A DNA stretch of 64,000 nt, from the NCBI GenBank assembly GCA_031415375.1, contig JANORP010000263.1, positions 1 through 64,000 of the forward strand, written 5' to 3'. Origin of the DNA: JADKCL01 sp031415375 (lineage in GTDB: Bacteria > Bacteroidota > Bacteroidia > J057 > JADKCL01). The notes under the pieces were generated by a model. That model did no database searches, was not told the origin of the DNA, and saw nothing but the letters and a program-made list of their open reading frames with translations. The translations under genes and the position numbers were made by a program. Positions within the stretch are counted from its first letter, which is position 1, and each line of letters opens with the position of its first letter. This document shows, piece after piece, positions 24,727 through 32,290 of the stretch.

Positions 24727-26280
24727 ATGCAATATCATCTACTAGTTACAATTCCATTTTTCCTGTTGCTGCACACAGGACTCGCATTGGTGTTCAAAAA
24801 GGCTGGCATCAGCTGGTGGAAGGGCCTGATTCCCCTCTACAATGTGCATATATGGCTGCAATTGGTAGGCCGCCCCAAATGGTGGCTTGTCTTTTATATG
24901 ATTCCTGTGCTCAATTTCGTGATGGGCATCGGTATCATCTTGGATTTGATCCGGTCATTTGGCAAGCAGAAGTTCATTGACCATGCCCTGGCGGTGATCT
25001 TCCCCTACATTTACTTCATCTACCTCGGCCTCAACAAGACCGACCAATACCAAGGGCAGGAAGCCGCCCACGCGCATACCCAGCAGAAAAAAGGCCAAGT
25101 ACGCGAGTGGTTGGACGCCATTCTTTTTGCTGGAATGGCAGCGTTGCTCATCCGTACCTTCATGTTGGAGGCTTTTATGATCCCGACGACATCGATGGAA
25201 GGCTCACTGTTGGCGGGTGACTTTCTGTTTGTGAGCAAGTTCCACTATGGCGTGCGCATGCCGATGGCGCCTTTGTCGGTTCCTTTCGTTCACAATACGC
25301 TGCCGCTCACATCTGGCACCAAATCCTACTTGGATTGGATCACGCTGCCCTATTCGAGGCTCCCAGCACTGAAAGAAGTGAAGCGCAATGAAATTGTGGT
25401 TTTCAACTATCCCGACGACGATGTGAACCCCGACGTGCCCGAGCTTGGCTATATCAAGACGATCAGCATGAAGCAAAATTACATCAAGCGCTGTGTAGCT
25501 GTGGGTGGTGATCTCTTGGAAGTGAGAAATGGTGAGTTGTACATCAACAATGCACCTGCTTGGAAAGCCGAGCATCTGCAAACATCTTATTACGTCTCAG
25601 GCATCGGCGGTCGCCGATTGGAAAAAGAAGGTTTCCGCCTGCCGCCGAGCACGAATGCCAACGCTGTCCCAGTGAGCCAAAACCAAGCCAACATGAGCGA
25701 TGTCTGGGAACTGAACATGAGCGAAGCCACCAAGAAACGCATCGAGGCGATTCCTGGTGTGAAAATCATGCCTGAGATATCTGACCTCAAGACGATGGAT
25801 TCCATGATGGTACAACGGTATATCGCCAACGAGAAAAGCTCTCTGCTTGGCAATCCCTTGGATCCCAATCCGTATTCGCCCAAGCCCAAAAACGCGATGT
25901 TTCCCAAGAAGCCAGATCGCGTCGTGTGGACACGTGACAATTTTGGCCCACTTTGGATCCCACAAAAAGGTGCGACCATCCCGCTCAACGATAGCACGAT
26001 CGTCTTTTATGAGAAGTGCATCAAGGTCTATGAGCACAATACCTTGGAATTCAAGGACGGCAAGTGGCTCCTCAATGGTGTTGCTGCCACGACCTATACC
26101 TTCAAGATGAACTACTACTGGATGATGGGTGACAACCGCCACCAGTCCTTGGACAGCCGTTATTGGGGTTATGTGCCCGAGGACCATATCGTAGGCCGCC
26201 CATGGTTTGTGCTCTTCAGTTATGAGAATGGCCCACGTTGGGATCGTTTCTTCAAGCCAGCTTCACATTGGGAGCCATGA
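24727..26280 (+). CDS. lepB: Signal peptidase I with N-terminal DUF5684-like membrane domain
   Basis: A 517-residue S26A signal peptidase, which cleaves signal peptides at the outer face of the inner membrane. Residues 1 to about 100 form a multi-pass domain (GISWWKGLIPLYNVHIWL) found on Bacteroidota LepB. The catalytic Ser is in MIPTTSMEGSL (about residue 156), and the general-base Lys in YIKRCVAVGGD (about 254). Box E, GDNRHQSLDSRYWG, is near the C-terminus. A long insertion of about 180 residues separates the Lys box and box E. The start ATG 24727 gives the membrane domain directly. It closes the parA-lepB cluster. Confidence 0.95.
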   Translation: MQYHLLVTIPFFLLLHTGLALVFKKAGISWWKGLIPLYNVHIWLQLVGRPKWWLVFYMIPVLNFVMGIGIILDLIRSFGKQKFIDHALAVIFPYIYFIYLGLNKTDQYQGQEAAHAHTQQKKGQVREWLDAILFAGMAALLIRTFMLEAFMIPTTSMEGSLLAGDFLFVSKFHYGVRMPMAPLSVPFVHNTLPLTSGTKSYLDWITLPYSRLPALKEVKRNEIVVFNYPDDDVNPDVPELGYIKTISMKQNYIKRCVAVGGDLLEVRNGELYINNAPAWKAEHLQTSYYVSGIGGRRLEKEGFRLPPSTNANAVPVSQNQANMSDVWELNMSEATKKRIEAIPGVKIMPEISDLKTMDSMMVQRYIANEKSSLLGNPLDPNPYSPKPKNAMFPKKPDRVVWTRDNFGPLWIPQKGATIPLNDSTIVFYEKCIKVYEHNTLEFKDGKWLLNGVAATTYTFKMNYYWMMGDNRHQSLDSRYWGYVPEDHIVGRPWFVLFSYENGPRWDRFFKPASHWEP

Positions 26281-26446
26281 TCCATTGCCTGCGTGGATTG
26301 TAAAATCTGCGCATTTTCGGCTACGATATCATTCTTGTGCGGAGAATTGGGTTGCTAGCAACTTGATTCTCCGCATCGCGTTTGGGGTGTCTGCTCGTTG
26401 GGCCTTCTGCTTTACCTTATTGGGATGTCCGTTTGTCGGGCATTGT

Positions 26447-26598
26447 GCATCACTATTGGTGTGTCCGTTCGTCGGGCCTTCCCAGGACTTTTGGGGAGGC
26501 CCAACGAACGGGTTCGATCTTGGCCTTCTGCATCACTATTGGGATGTCCGTTCGTCGGGCCTTCCCAGGACTTTTGGGGAGGCCCAACGAACGGGTTC
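26447..26598. repeat. Two direct 69-bp repeats, each a long hairpin (REP-like)
   Basis: Copies at 26447-26515 and 26530-26598 are nearly identical and lie 83 bp apart. Each contains CCGTTCGTCGGGCCTTCCC and GGGGAGGCCCAACGAACGG, which pair over some 18 bp. A third, degenerate copy of the left part lies near 26403-26440. This is a palindromic repeat array placed after lepB. Confidence 0.85.
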
Positions 26599-26660
26599 TA
26601 CCTTGGCTTGGTGGGAGCTTACCAATGACGGTTTTGCAATCATGCGATCTCAGAATGCAA

Positions 26661-26688
26661 AAAGCCCTGAGCATACACCCAGGGCTTT
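26661..26688 (-). terminator. Rho-independent terminator of the M23/LysM gene
   Basis: AAAGCCCTG (26661-26669) and CAGGGCTTT (26680-26688) form a 9-bp stem with a 10-base loop. On the minus strand the stem is followed by a run of five T. It lies 22 bp beyond the stop of the peptidase gene. Confidence 0.75.
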
Positions 26689-26710
26689 CCATATTTTCGG
26701 TGCCGAAATA

Positions 26711-27613
26711 TCACTCCAGTTTGAGGCGCATGCCTTCTGAGAATTCGGTGGTGGTTTCGTTCAAGCCATTGAGTGAAAGCAGTGTGCTGCGATCCATCTC
26801 GTACATGGCACAGATTTGATCGATGGTCTCCCCAGCAGCCACGACGTGCATCTCGACTTCGTGAGCAGCGGCAAGATGACCAAACCAGCTCTTGTCGATT
26901 TTGATGGTCGAGGTGAGCGGCTTCAAAGTTTGCTGGTCGATGACCCATGATGGATCGACTTGCTCGCCAAACACCCGAATCTCAAAATGTAAGTGAGCGC
27001 CTGTGCTTTGGCCAGTGCTACCGCCAAGGCCGATCAATTGACCAGATTTCACAATCTCACCTTCTTGCACGTTGAGTTGGGACATGTGGCCATACAGGGT
27101 CTCCAAACCATCTTCATGGCTGATGACCACCATGTTGCCATAGCCTTTGTTGTAGCGGGCGATCCTGACCTTGCCTTCAAAAGCAGCAACGATTGGATCT
27201 CCAGTTTCCAGATCAATGTCGAGTCCTTTGTGGAATTTGCGGCCAAAAAGGGAGCGATAGCCAAAGCCTGAGGTCACCATGCCTTGGCGAGGAACAGTAT
27301 ATTTGGAGACATCCTCGGCATCGATCAAATGATAGACGAGTGTGTCTTGAAAGAGGGTCATATCGACATGGTACATGTTGATATCGGCCGTATCCCACCG
27401 GGCAGTCTTCCCAAAGTCTGGGTTGATGTCGGTGGCAGAGATATGGAGTTTTCTGATCACCACACCTTCAAATGAAGGTGCAGCATCGCTTCTGGTTGCC
27501 GTACTATCGGCACCCGGACGCTTCTCAGTACCGCCGTCCAAAGTGGGAGCGGCAAAACCTGTAGAGAACGCTGAAACAAAAACCAGAACTCCAAGTATGA
27601 GTTGGATCCGCAT
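26711..27613 (-). CDS. Exported M23 metallopeptidase with C-terminal LysM-like domain
   Basis: A 300-residue peptidoglycan DD-endopeptidase-like protein. After a signal peptide (cleavage near TGFAA) comes an unstructured linker and a preceding beta domain, then the M23/LytM domain. Zinc ligands are visible in HKGLDIDL (HxxxD) and HLHFE (HxH), and the third His is near GHMSQL, so it should be active. The C-terminal 45 residues (VVAAGETIDQICAMYEMDR) look like a LysM domain that binds glycan. Monocistronic, with its own terminator. Confidence 0.92.
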   Translation of the reverse strand: MRIQLILGVLVFVSAFSTGFAAPTLDGGTEKRPGADSTATRSDAAPSFEGVVIRKLHISATDINPDFGKTARWDTADINMYHVDMTLFQDTLVYHLIDAEDVSKYTVPRQGMVTSGFGYRSLFGRKFHKGLDIDLETGDPIVAAFEGKVRIARYNKGYGNMVVISHEDGLETLYGHMSQLNVQEGEIVKSGQLIGLGGSTGQSTGAHLHFEIRVFGEQVDPSWVIDQQTLKPLTSTIKIDKSWFGHLAAAHEVEMHVVAAGETIDQICAMYEMDRSTLLSLNGLNETTTEFSEGMRLKLE

Positions 27614-28047
27614 TCGTAATTCTTTAAATCAGTAATCTTAAAACAGCAGGCACAAGTTATTTCAATAATTCCTATTATCCAAGTTATCCACAATAAATCG
27701 CCTCTTTATTGAAAACCGAGGGCGATTTAAATGGGCATGTTGATAACTCTTCCTATAACTACCTGAGCGTAAATCGCTAAATCAGAGGCAAATCTAGGCA
27801 ATGAAGGCCAACTGACCAAAAATATTTCACTTTCTTACATATTCCGCGATCATTTGAATAAAAATGGCATGATTTTTTCGCGGATGGATTGGCAAGTTTG
27901 ACTGGTTTCAGTATCCTCTCAGGCTTCCTGTAACGATTTAGGCAAAGCTCCGTTTGAGCAATGCAGCTTGTGGATTTTTTTTTTCGACCATCGATGCAAT
28001 TTGCTCGATACAATGGGCGTAATTTTGGACGAAATGCTTCAGGCAAG
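27614..28047. other. 434-bp AT-rich intergenic region with DnaA-box-like sites
   Basis: The region separates divergent genes. A perfect DnaA-box sequence TTATCCACA lies at 27684-27692, and an inverted near-match (TTATCAACA) at 27746-27738. TAAATCGC occurs twice directly (27694, 27770) and once inverted near 27722-27729. The rest is ordinary AT-rich sequence with a promoter-like element at 28020-28027. No ORF is credible. Confidence 0.45.
28020..28027 (+). promoter_or_regulatory. -7 element upstream of the AsnB-like gene
   Basis: TAATTTTG matches TAnnTTTG. A TTTG at 28000-28003 lies only 16 bp upstream, shorter than usual. The ATG at 28048 follows 20 bases later. Confidence 0.4.
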
Positions 28048-29322
28048 ATGAACATGATCAAAAAAACGTTGGCAATAGTGCTCTTGCTACTTGCTGGCCT
28101 AGTAGCCAAGGCGAGCGACCACTTGCTTATCCCGATGGACTATGCACAGTCCAATCACTTAAAGGCTTATGGGGTAGCCTACTGGGTCCTCGAGCATGGC
28201 ATCGAGGTGCAGTGGCTACTCAACTATCGAGGCGGTGCATTTACCTTTATTTGGCACCCAGACTTTGAGGACGAACTGCGCATCAGGGACGTGCGTTATG
28301 AGAAGATCAGCGCAGGTGCCCTCACCAACATTCTCGCCCAAGTGACATCCGAAGATGTGAACATGGACGCCGTGAAGCTGGAGAAGCCCCCCAAAATCGC
28401 CGTCTATTCACCCAAAAACAAACAACCTTGGGATGATGCAGTCACACTTGTGCTCACGTATGCAGAGATTCCCTACAGCGTGGTCTATGATGGCGAGGTG
28501 CTCGACGACTCCCTCGCCAACTATGATTGGCTCCACCTCCACCACGAGGACTTCACGGGTCAGTATGGCAAGTTTTACGCCTCATTTCATACCCAGCAAT
28601 GGTACCAAGATCAAGTAACTGAATGCGAAGGCATTGCAAAAAAATATGGATACACCAAGGTGAGCCAACTGAAACTCGCTGTCGCTGAGCGCATCAAGAA
28701 ATTTTGTGCGGGTGGCGGTTTTCTTTTTGCGATGTGCTCGGCCACCGACTCTTACGACATCGCCCTTTCAGCCTCAGGCACCGACATTTGCGATTATATC
28801 TTTGATGGCGACCCGCAGTCGCCCACAGCACAGCAAGACTTGGACTTCTCGCCAACCCTGGCATTTGAGAACTTCACCTTGATCAAAGACCCGATGACCT
28901 ACGAGTTTGCCAACATCGACGCCAACCCCGCTTTCAATCGGCAAGTGCCCAAGGAGTTGGATTATTTTACCCTCTTTGACTTTTCAGCCAAGTATGACCC
29001 CGTGCCTACCATGCTCTGCCAAAACCACACGAGCACCGTCAAGGGCTTCATGGGGCAGACCACGGCATTTGTAAAGGGCACGATCAAAAAAGAGGTCCTG
29101 ATCTTGGGCGAATTGAAAGCCTTCGGCGAGGCACGGTATATCCACGGCAACCTTGGCGAAGGCATGTGGACCTATTATGGCGGCCACGATCCCGAGGATT
29201 ATCAACACATGGTCGGCGAAGAACCAACGGAACTCAAACTGCACCCCAACTCTCCAGGCTATCGCCTCATTCTCAACAACATCCTTTTTCCAGCTGCGAA
29301 AAAGAAAAAACTGAAAACCTAA
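28048..29322 (+). CDS. Exported 'asparagine synthetase B-like' protein of unknown function
   Basis: A 424-residue protein of a Bacteroidota family often labelled asparagine synthetase B. It begins with a signal peptide (MNMIKKTLAIVLLLLAGLVA, cleavage near KAS), which does not fit a cytosolic synthetase. I see neither an N-terminal catalytic Cys nor the SGGxDS PP-loop of AsnB. Conserved-looking blocks are NHLKAYGVAYW, YDWLHLHHEDFTGQYG, FCAGGGFLFAMCS and MWTYYGGHDPEDYQH. The CSAT and HHED patches hint at a class I amidotransferase-like or ThuA-like fold. Start at 28048; two bases separate it from the next gene. Confidence 0.8.
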   Translation: MNMIKKTLAIVLLLLAGLVAKASDHLLIPMDYAQSNHLKAYGVAYWVLEHGIEVQWLLNYRGGAFTFIWHPDFEDELRIRDVRYEKISAGALTNILAQVTSEDVNMDAVKLEKPPKIAVYSPKNKQPWDDAVTLVLTYAEIPYSVVYDGEVLDDSLANYDWLHLHHEDFTGQYGKFYASFHTQQWYQDQVTECEGIAKKYGYTKVSQLKLAVAERIKKFCAGGGFLFAMCSATDSYDIALSASGTDICDYIFDGDPQSPTAQQDLDFSPTLAFENFTLIKDPMTYEFANIDANPAFNRQVPKELDYFTLFDFSAKYDPVPTMLCQNHTSTVKGFMGQTTAFVKGTIKKEVLILGELKAFGEARYIHGNLGEGMWTYYGGHDPEDYQHMVGEEPTELKLHPNSPGYRLILNNILFPAAKKKKLKT

Positions 29323-29324
29323 AA

Positions 29325-29777
29325 ATGCGTCATCGCTTTGCCCTCGTAGCGACCATCCTCGTTGTGTTGCTCCTACAATCTTGTACCCAACCCGCTGCCA
29401 CACCCACACCGCCGATTGTCGCTGACAGCACAGCACAGGTGCAGATGACCTCCCTTGTGGTACACCTGCCCGATAGCCTGCCCAGCAAAGTCTGGGAAGT
29501 CGAGGTTGGCGCTGAACTCACAGTGCGTGAACTGATGGTCGCCCTGCGCGATGCCCAATTCATATTTACCGATACACTCTACCCCGGCATGGGCCATCTG
29601 GTGACAGGCATAGCGGGTATCAAAAATCCAGGTGCAAACGACGAATATTGGCAGTTTTGCATCGACAATGTAGCAAGTGACCGCGGTGTCGATGAGCGGA
29701 AAGTAGCCCCCGGCCATCAAGTCGATTGGCACTATTCCAAGTATGGTGAATTGCCGTGTAAAAAGATTGGCGAATAA
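29325..29777 (+). CDS. DUF4430 lipoprotein, possible cobalamin-type ligand binder
   Basis: A 150-residue lipoprotein with lipobox LLLQSC (Cys20). The mature part matches the DUF4430 fold, which resembles the C-terminal domain of transcobalamin and intrinsic factor: LTVRELMVALRD, GMGHLVTGIAGIKN, YWQFCIDNVASDRGVDERK. The gene starts 2 bp after the AsnB-like stop and lies 47 bp before the DUF6580 membrane gene. The pairing suggests that the lipoprotein hands a ligand to the membrane protein. Cobalamin is a guess from the family; no cobalamin riboswitch was seen. Confidence 0.75.
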   Translation: MRHRFALVATILVVLLLQSCTQPAATPTPPIVADSTAQVQMTSLVVHLPDSLPSKVWEVEVGAELTVRELMVALRDAQFIFTDTLYPGMGHLVTGIAGIKNPGANDEYWQFCIDNVASDRGVDERKVAPGHQVDWHYSKYGELPCKKIGE

Positions 29778-29792
29778 TTTTGGGCATTCTTT

Positions 29793-29800
29793 TATCTTTG
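29793..29800 (+). promoter_or_regulatory. -7 element upstream of the DUF6580 gene
   Basis: TATCTTTG matches TAnnTTTG; the nearest TTG upstream is 23 bp away. The ATG at 29825 follows 24 bases later, so the gene may be transcribed independently of the lipoprotein gene. Confidence 0.5.
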
Positions 29801-29824
29801 CCACATTCATATTGCATAGAACTC

Positions 29825-30385
29825 ATGGAAAAACGTAATTATAAAGGCATCTTGGTATTTGTGGCACTCATCGTGCTCATCTTGGCTGGTCGCTACCTGC
29901 CCCATGCTGCCAACTTCACTCCCGCCGCCGCCGCCGGCCTTTTCGCAGGTTATTGGTTTCGCAATCGGCTCGTGGCCGTTGCAGTCCCCATTTTGGGAAT
30001 GCTGCTGAGTGACCTGTTGCTTGATATGCCTTACCATTTGGGCACGATGGCCGTGGTCTATGCAGCGATTGCACTGCCTGCCCTGCTCGCAGGTGGCTGG
30101 TTGCGCAAGCCAGCTAGCAATCGCTGGTTTCAAGCCTCCAAGGTCTTGGTCGGTGCAGCAAGTGGCTCTGTGTTGTTTTTTGTGAGCACAAATTTTGCCG
30201 TTTGGGCCTTCGACGGCATGTATGCACACAATTGGACGGGATTTGCAGCTTGCTTTGCAGCAGCAGTTCCCTTTTTCAAATGGACATTGGCTGGCGATTT
30301 GAGTTTTGCGGTGGCGATCTTTGGCAGTGTTGCGCTGGCACAATCGCTCGTAGCTGCCCGTCGCGCCAAGATCGAAGCTGCCTAA
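29825..30385 (+). CDS. DUF6580 putative membrane transport protein
   Basis: A 186-residue multi-pass membrane protein with about five hydrophobic segments. Its start includes the family signature RYLPHAANFTPAAAAGLF. The size and fold resemble S components of ECF-type vitamin transporters. A DUF4430 lipoprotein lies directly upstream, which fits a role in vitamin or cofactor uptake. No ECF ATPase or T component is nearby, so it would need shared subunits or act otherwise. Followed by a strong terminator. Confidence 0.75.
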   Translation: MEKRNYKGILVFVALIVLILAGRYLPHAANFTPAAAAGLFAGYWFRNRLVAVAVPILGMLLSDLLLDMPYHLGTMAVVYAAIALPALLAGGWLRKPASNRWFQASKVLVGAASGSVLFFVSTNFAVWAFDGMYAHNWTGFAACFAAAVPFFKWTLAGDLSFAVAIFGSVALAQSLVAARRAKIEAA

Positions 30386-30407
30386 GCCTCCTTTCCTAGA
30401 AAGAACT

Positions 30408-30442
30408 AAAAACCCTTTCGCAAAATTTTGCAGAGGGTTTTT
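30408..30442 (+). terminator. Rho-independent terminator after the DUF6580 gene
   Basis: AAAAACCCT (30408-30416) pairs with AGGGTTTTT (30434-30442), and GCAAAATTTTGC inside the loop is itself palindromic. The stem ends in a T run. It isolates the transport pair from the following operon. Confidence 0.8.
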
Positions 30443-30511
30443 CGTTTGTGGGAAAGCGAGAATCGCAGTCACACACACCGTATATTGGCCACGATTCGTA
30501 TCTTCGTCACT

Positions 30512-30802
30512 ATGAAAACGCATTATACAGAGGCAGATGCATTGCCGCGGTTGGTCTTCCTCGATGGCTGGTCTTTCAAAGACGATGGCATCGAGAAGGA
30601 GTTTCTGTTTCGCGACTTCGTCGATGCATTCAGCTTCATGACACGTGTGGCGATGGAAGCGCAGCGCATCGACCATCACCCCGATTGGAAAAATGTGTAC
30701 AACATGGTCCACATGCGCCTGAGCACACATGATGCTGGTGGCCTGACCGACCGCGATTTCCTACTCGCCGAGATCATCGAAAAACGGATTTTGAGCAAAT
30801 GA
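30512..30802 (+). CDS. 4a-hydroxytetrahydrobiopterin dehydratase (pterin-4a-carbinolamine dehydratase)
   Basis: A 96-residue PhhB/PCD protein that dehydrates the 4a-carbinolamine formed by aromatic amino-acid hydroxylases. Hallmarks are FVDAFSFMTRVAMEAQRIDHHPDW and NMVHMRLSTHDAGGLTDRD (the HHP and THD blocks of the active site). The ATG at 30512 is the right start; the open frame before it is not protein-like, and a -7-like TATCTTCG ends 10 bases upstream. Its stop overlaps dut by four bases. No aromatic hydroxylase gene is in the window. Confidence 0.93.
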   Translation: MKTHYTEADALPRLVFLDGWSFKDDGIEKEFLFRDFVDAFSFMTRVAMEAQRIDHHPDWKNVYNMVHMRLSTHDAGGLTDRDFLLAEIIEKRILSK

Positions 30803-31236
30803 TCGAGATACCCATCGTCAACAACAGCGGCAATCCCCTCCCGTTTTATGCGACTGCGCAAAGCGCTGGCATGGATCTTTGCGCCGCAAATGAAGACATC
30901 ATCTGTTTGCAGCCCGGTGAATACAGGCTGATTCCAACGGGCCTCTATATGCAGCTGCCTTTGGGGTATGAAGCGCAGATCAGGCCCCGCAGCGGCCTCG
31001 CCTTCAAGCATGGCGTGACCGTGCTCAACGCCCCTGGCACCATCGATGCCGACTACCGAGGCGAGCTAGGTGTCTTGCTCATCAATCACGGAAAGCAGCC
31101 CTTTGAGATCAAAAAAGGCGATCGTGTCGCCCAAATGGTGATCGCGGCCCATGCTGCGGTCACTTGGCAACCGACCGCCGAGCTTGCCGAGACAGCGCGT
31201 GGCGCTGGCGGATTTGGACATACAGGAAAAAATTGA
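30799..31236 (+). CDS. dut: Deoxyuridine 5'-triphosphate nucleotidohydrolase
   Basis: A 145-residue trimeric dUTPase that hydrolyses dUTP to dUMP and pyrophosphate, keeping uracil out of DNA. All five motifs are visible: AGMDLCA, RPRSGLAFKHG, NAPGTIDADYRGE, GDRVAQMVI and the C-terminal RGAGGFGHTG arm. Its ATG overlaps the dehydratase stop. The next gene starts 37 bp later. Confidence 0.97.
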   Translation: MIEIPIVNNSGNPLPFYATAQSAGMDLCAANEDIICLQPGEYRLIPTGLYMQLPLGYEAQIRPRSGLAFKHGVTVLNAPGTIDADYRGELGVLLINHGKQPFEIKKGDRVAQMVIAAHAAVTWQPTAELAETARGAGGFGHTGKN

Positions 31237-31273
31237 ATCCACGCCCTTCGCGGCAAAAGAATACATACGGAAA

Positions 31274-32290
31274 ATGAAGATCATCATCCCTATGGCCGGC
31301 AGAGGATCGCGGTTGAGGCCACATACCCTCACCACGCCCAAACCATTGCTCCCCATCGCAGGCAAAGCCATCGTGCAGCGCCTGGTCGAGGACATCGTGA
31401 ACCTCTACGATGGCAAGGTCGAGGAAATCGGCTTCGTGATCGGCGATTTTGGCAAGGCTGTCGAGCAACAGCTCTTGACGCTCGCGGAAAGCCTTGGCGC
31501 AAAAGGCCACATTTTCCATCAAGCGGAGCCACTCGGCACAGCACATGCCATCTGGATGGCGCAGCAGCTCATGGATGGCGAAGTGATCATCGCCTTTGCC
31601 GACACCCTTTTCAGGGCACATTTTAAGCTCGATCGCACCAAAGACGGTGCCATCTGGGTGAAAAGTGTCCAGAATCCCAGCGCATTTGGCGTCGTGACGC
31701 TCGACGCACAAGGCATCATCCAAGAATTGGTAGAGAAACCTACCGAATTTGTCTCGGACCTCGCCATCATCGGCATCTACTACATCCGGGAGGGCAGCGT
31801 CTTGCGCGCAGAGATCAAACACATCCTCGACCATGACCTCAGGGAAAAAGGTGAATATCAGCTCACCAATGCGCTTGAAAACATGAAGGCCAAAGGCGCC
31901 CAATTTGTGCCCGGCACCGTCGATGACTGGATGGACTGTGGCAACAAAGACGCCATGATCGACACAACGCAAAAGATCCTCGACTACGACACGCGCGACG
32001 GCAAGTCACTCGTGGCGATCGATCTCTTTGTGCGCAACGCCACTGTGATCCCTCCCTGCCATATCGGCAAAGGCGTGCGGCTGGAAAACGCAATCGTCGG
32101 TCCCAACGTATCTATCGGCGAGGGCAGCACCATCTTGAACGCGATCGTGAGCGACTCCATCATCGGCGAGAAGACCAAGGTCATCAATACGGTGATGTCC
32201 CATAGTATGATTGGCAACCACGCCCACATTGAAGGTGCGCGTCAAAACCTTGATTTAGGCGATTTTTGCAGAACACGACCCCATGAATAA
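31274..32290 (+). CDS. Sugar-phosphate nucleotidyltransferase (RmlA/GlmU-like)
   Basis: A 338-residue enzyme. The N-terminal nucleotidyltransferase domain begins MKIIIPMAGRGSRLRPHT (the signature loop) with TTPKPLLPIAGK, and has a metal-site variant FADTLF and VEKPTEF. A left-handed beta-helix of hexapeptide repeats (about 265-330: IGKGVRLENAIVGPNVSIGE) forms the C-terminus. It makes NDP-sugars; whether glucose-, mannose- or another sugar is used cannot be read. The ATG at 31274 is preferred over an upstream open frame within dut. Its end overlaps the TPR gene by 8 bp. Confidence 0.88.
   Translation: MKIIIPMAGRGSRLRPHTLTTPKPLLPIAGKAIVQRLVEDIVNLYDGKVEEIGFVIGDFGKAVEQQLLTLAESLGAKGHIFHQAEPLGTAHAIWMAQQLMDGEVIIAFADTLFRAHFKLDRTKDGAIWVKSVQNPSAFGVVTLDAQGIIQELVEKPTEFVSDLAIIGIYYIREGSVLRAEIKHILDHDLREKGEYQLTNALENMKAKGAQFVPGTVDDWMDCGNKDAMIDTTQKILDYDTRDGKSLVAIDLFVRNATVIPPCHIGKGVRLENAIVGPNVSIGEGSTILNAIVSDSIIGEKTKVINTVMSHSMIGNHAHIEGARQNLDLGDFCRTRPHE

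Larger units (their letters stand above)
26281..26710. other. 430-bp intergenic region with hairpin repeats
   Basis: No gene is evident; the open frames crossing it arise from the repeats. It holds the two 69-bp hairpin repeats (26447-26598), a degenerate partial copy near 26403-26440, and the terminator at 26661-26688. Confidence 0.7.

Noticed and set aside
26505..26520. tRNA T-arm-like GGGTTCGATC
   Set aside because: It lies in the hairpin repeat; no acceptor stem or anticodon arm can be drawn around it. No tRNA was found anywhere in the window.
26382..26819. 145-residue plus-strand frame over the hairpin repeats
   Set aside because: It arises from the REP-like repeats and contains duplicated GPTNGF-type phrases from them rather than a real protein.
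27684..27692. A confirmed chromosomal origin
   Set aside because: A single perfect DnaA box plus one near-match is too little; kept only as a finding to test.
29807..30730. 307-residue minus-strand frame
   Set aside because: It spans the DUF6580 gene, a terminator and part of the pterin dehydratase in antisense; no domain is visible.
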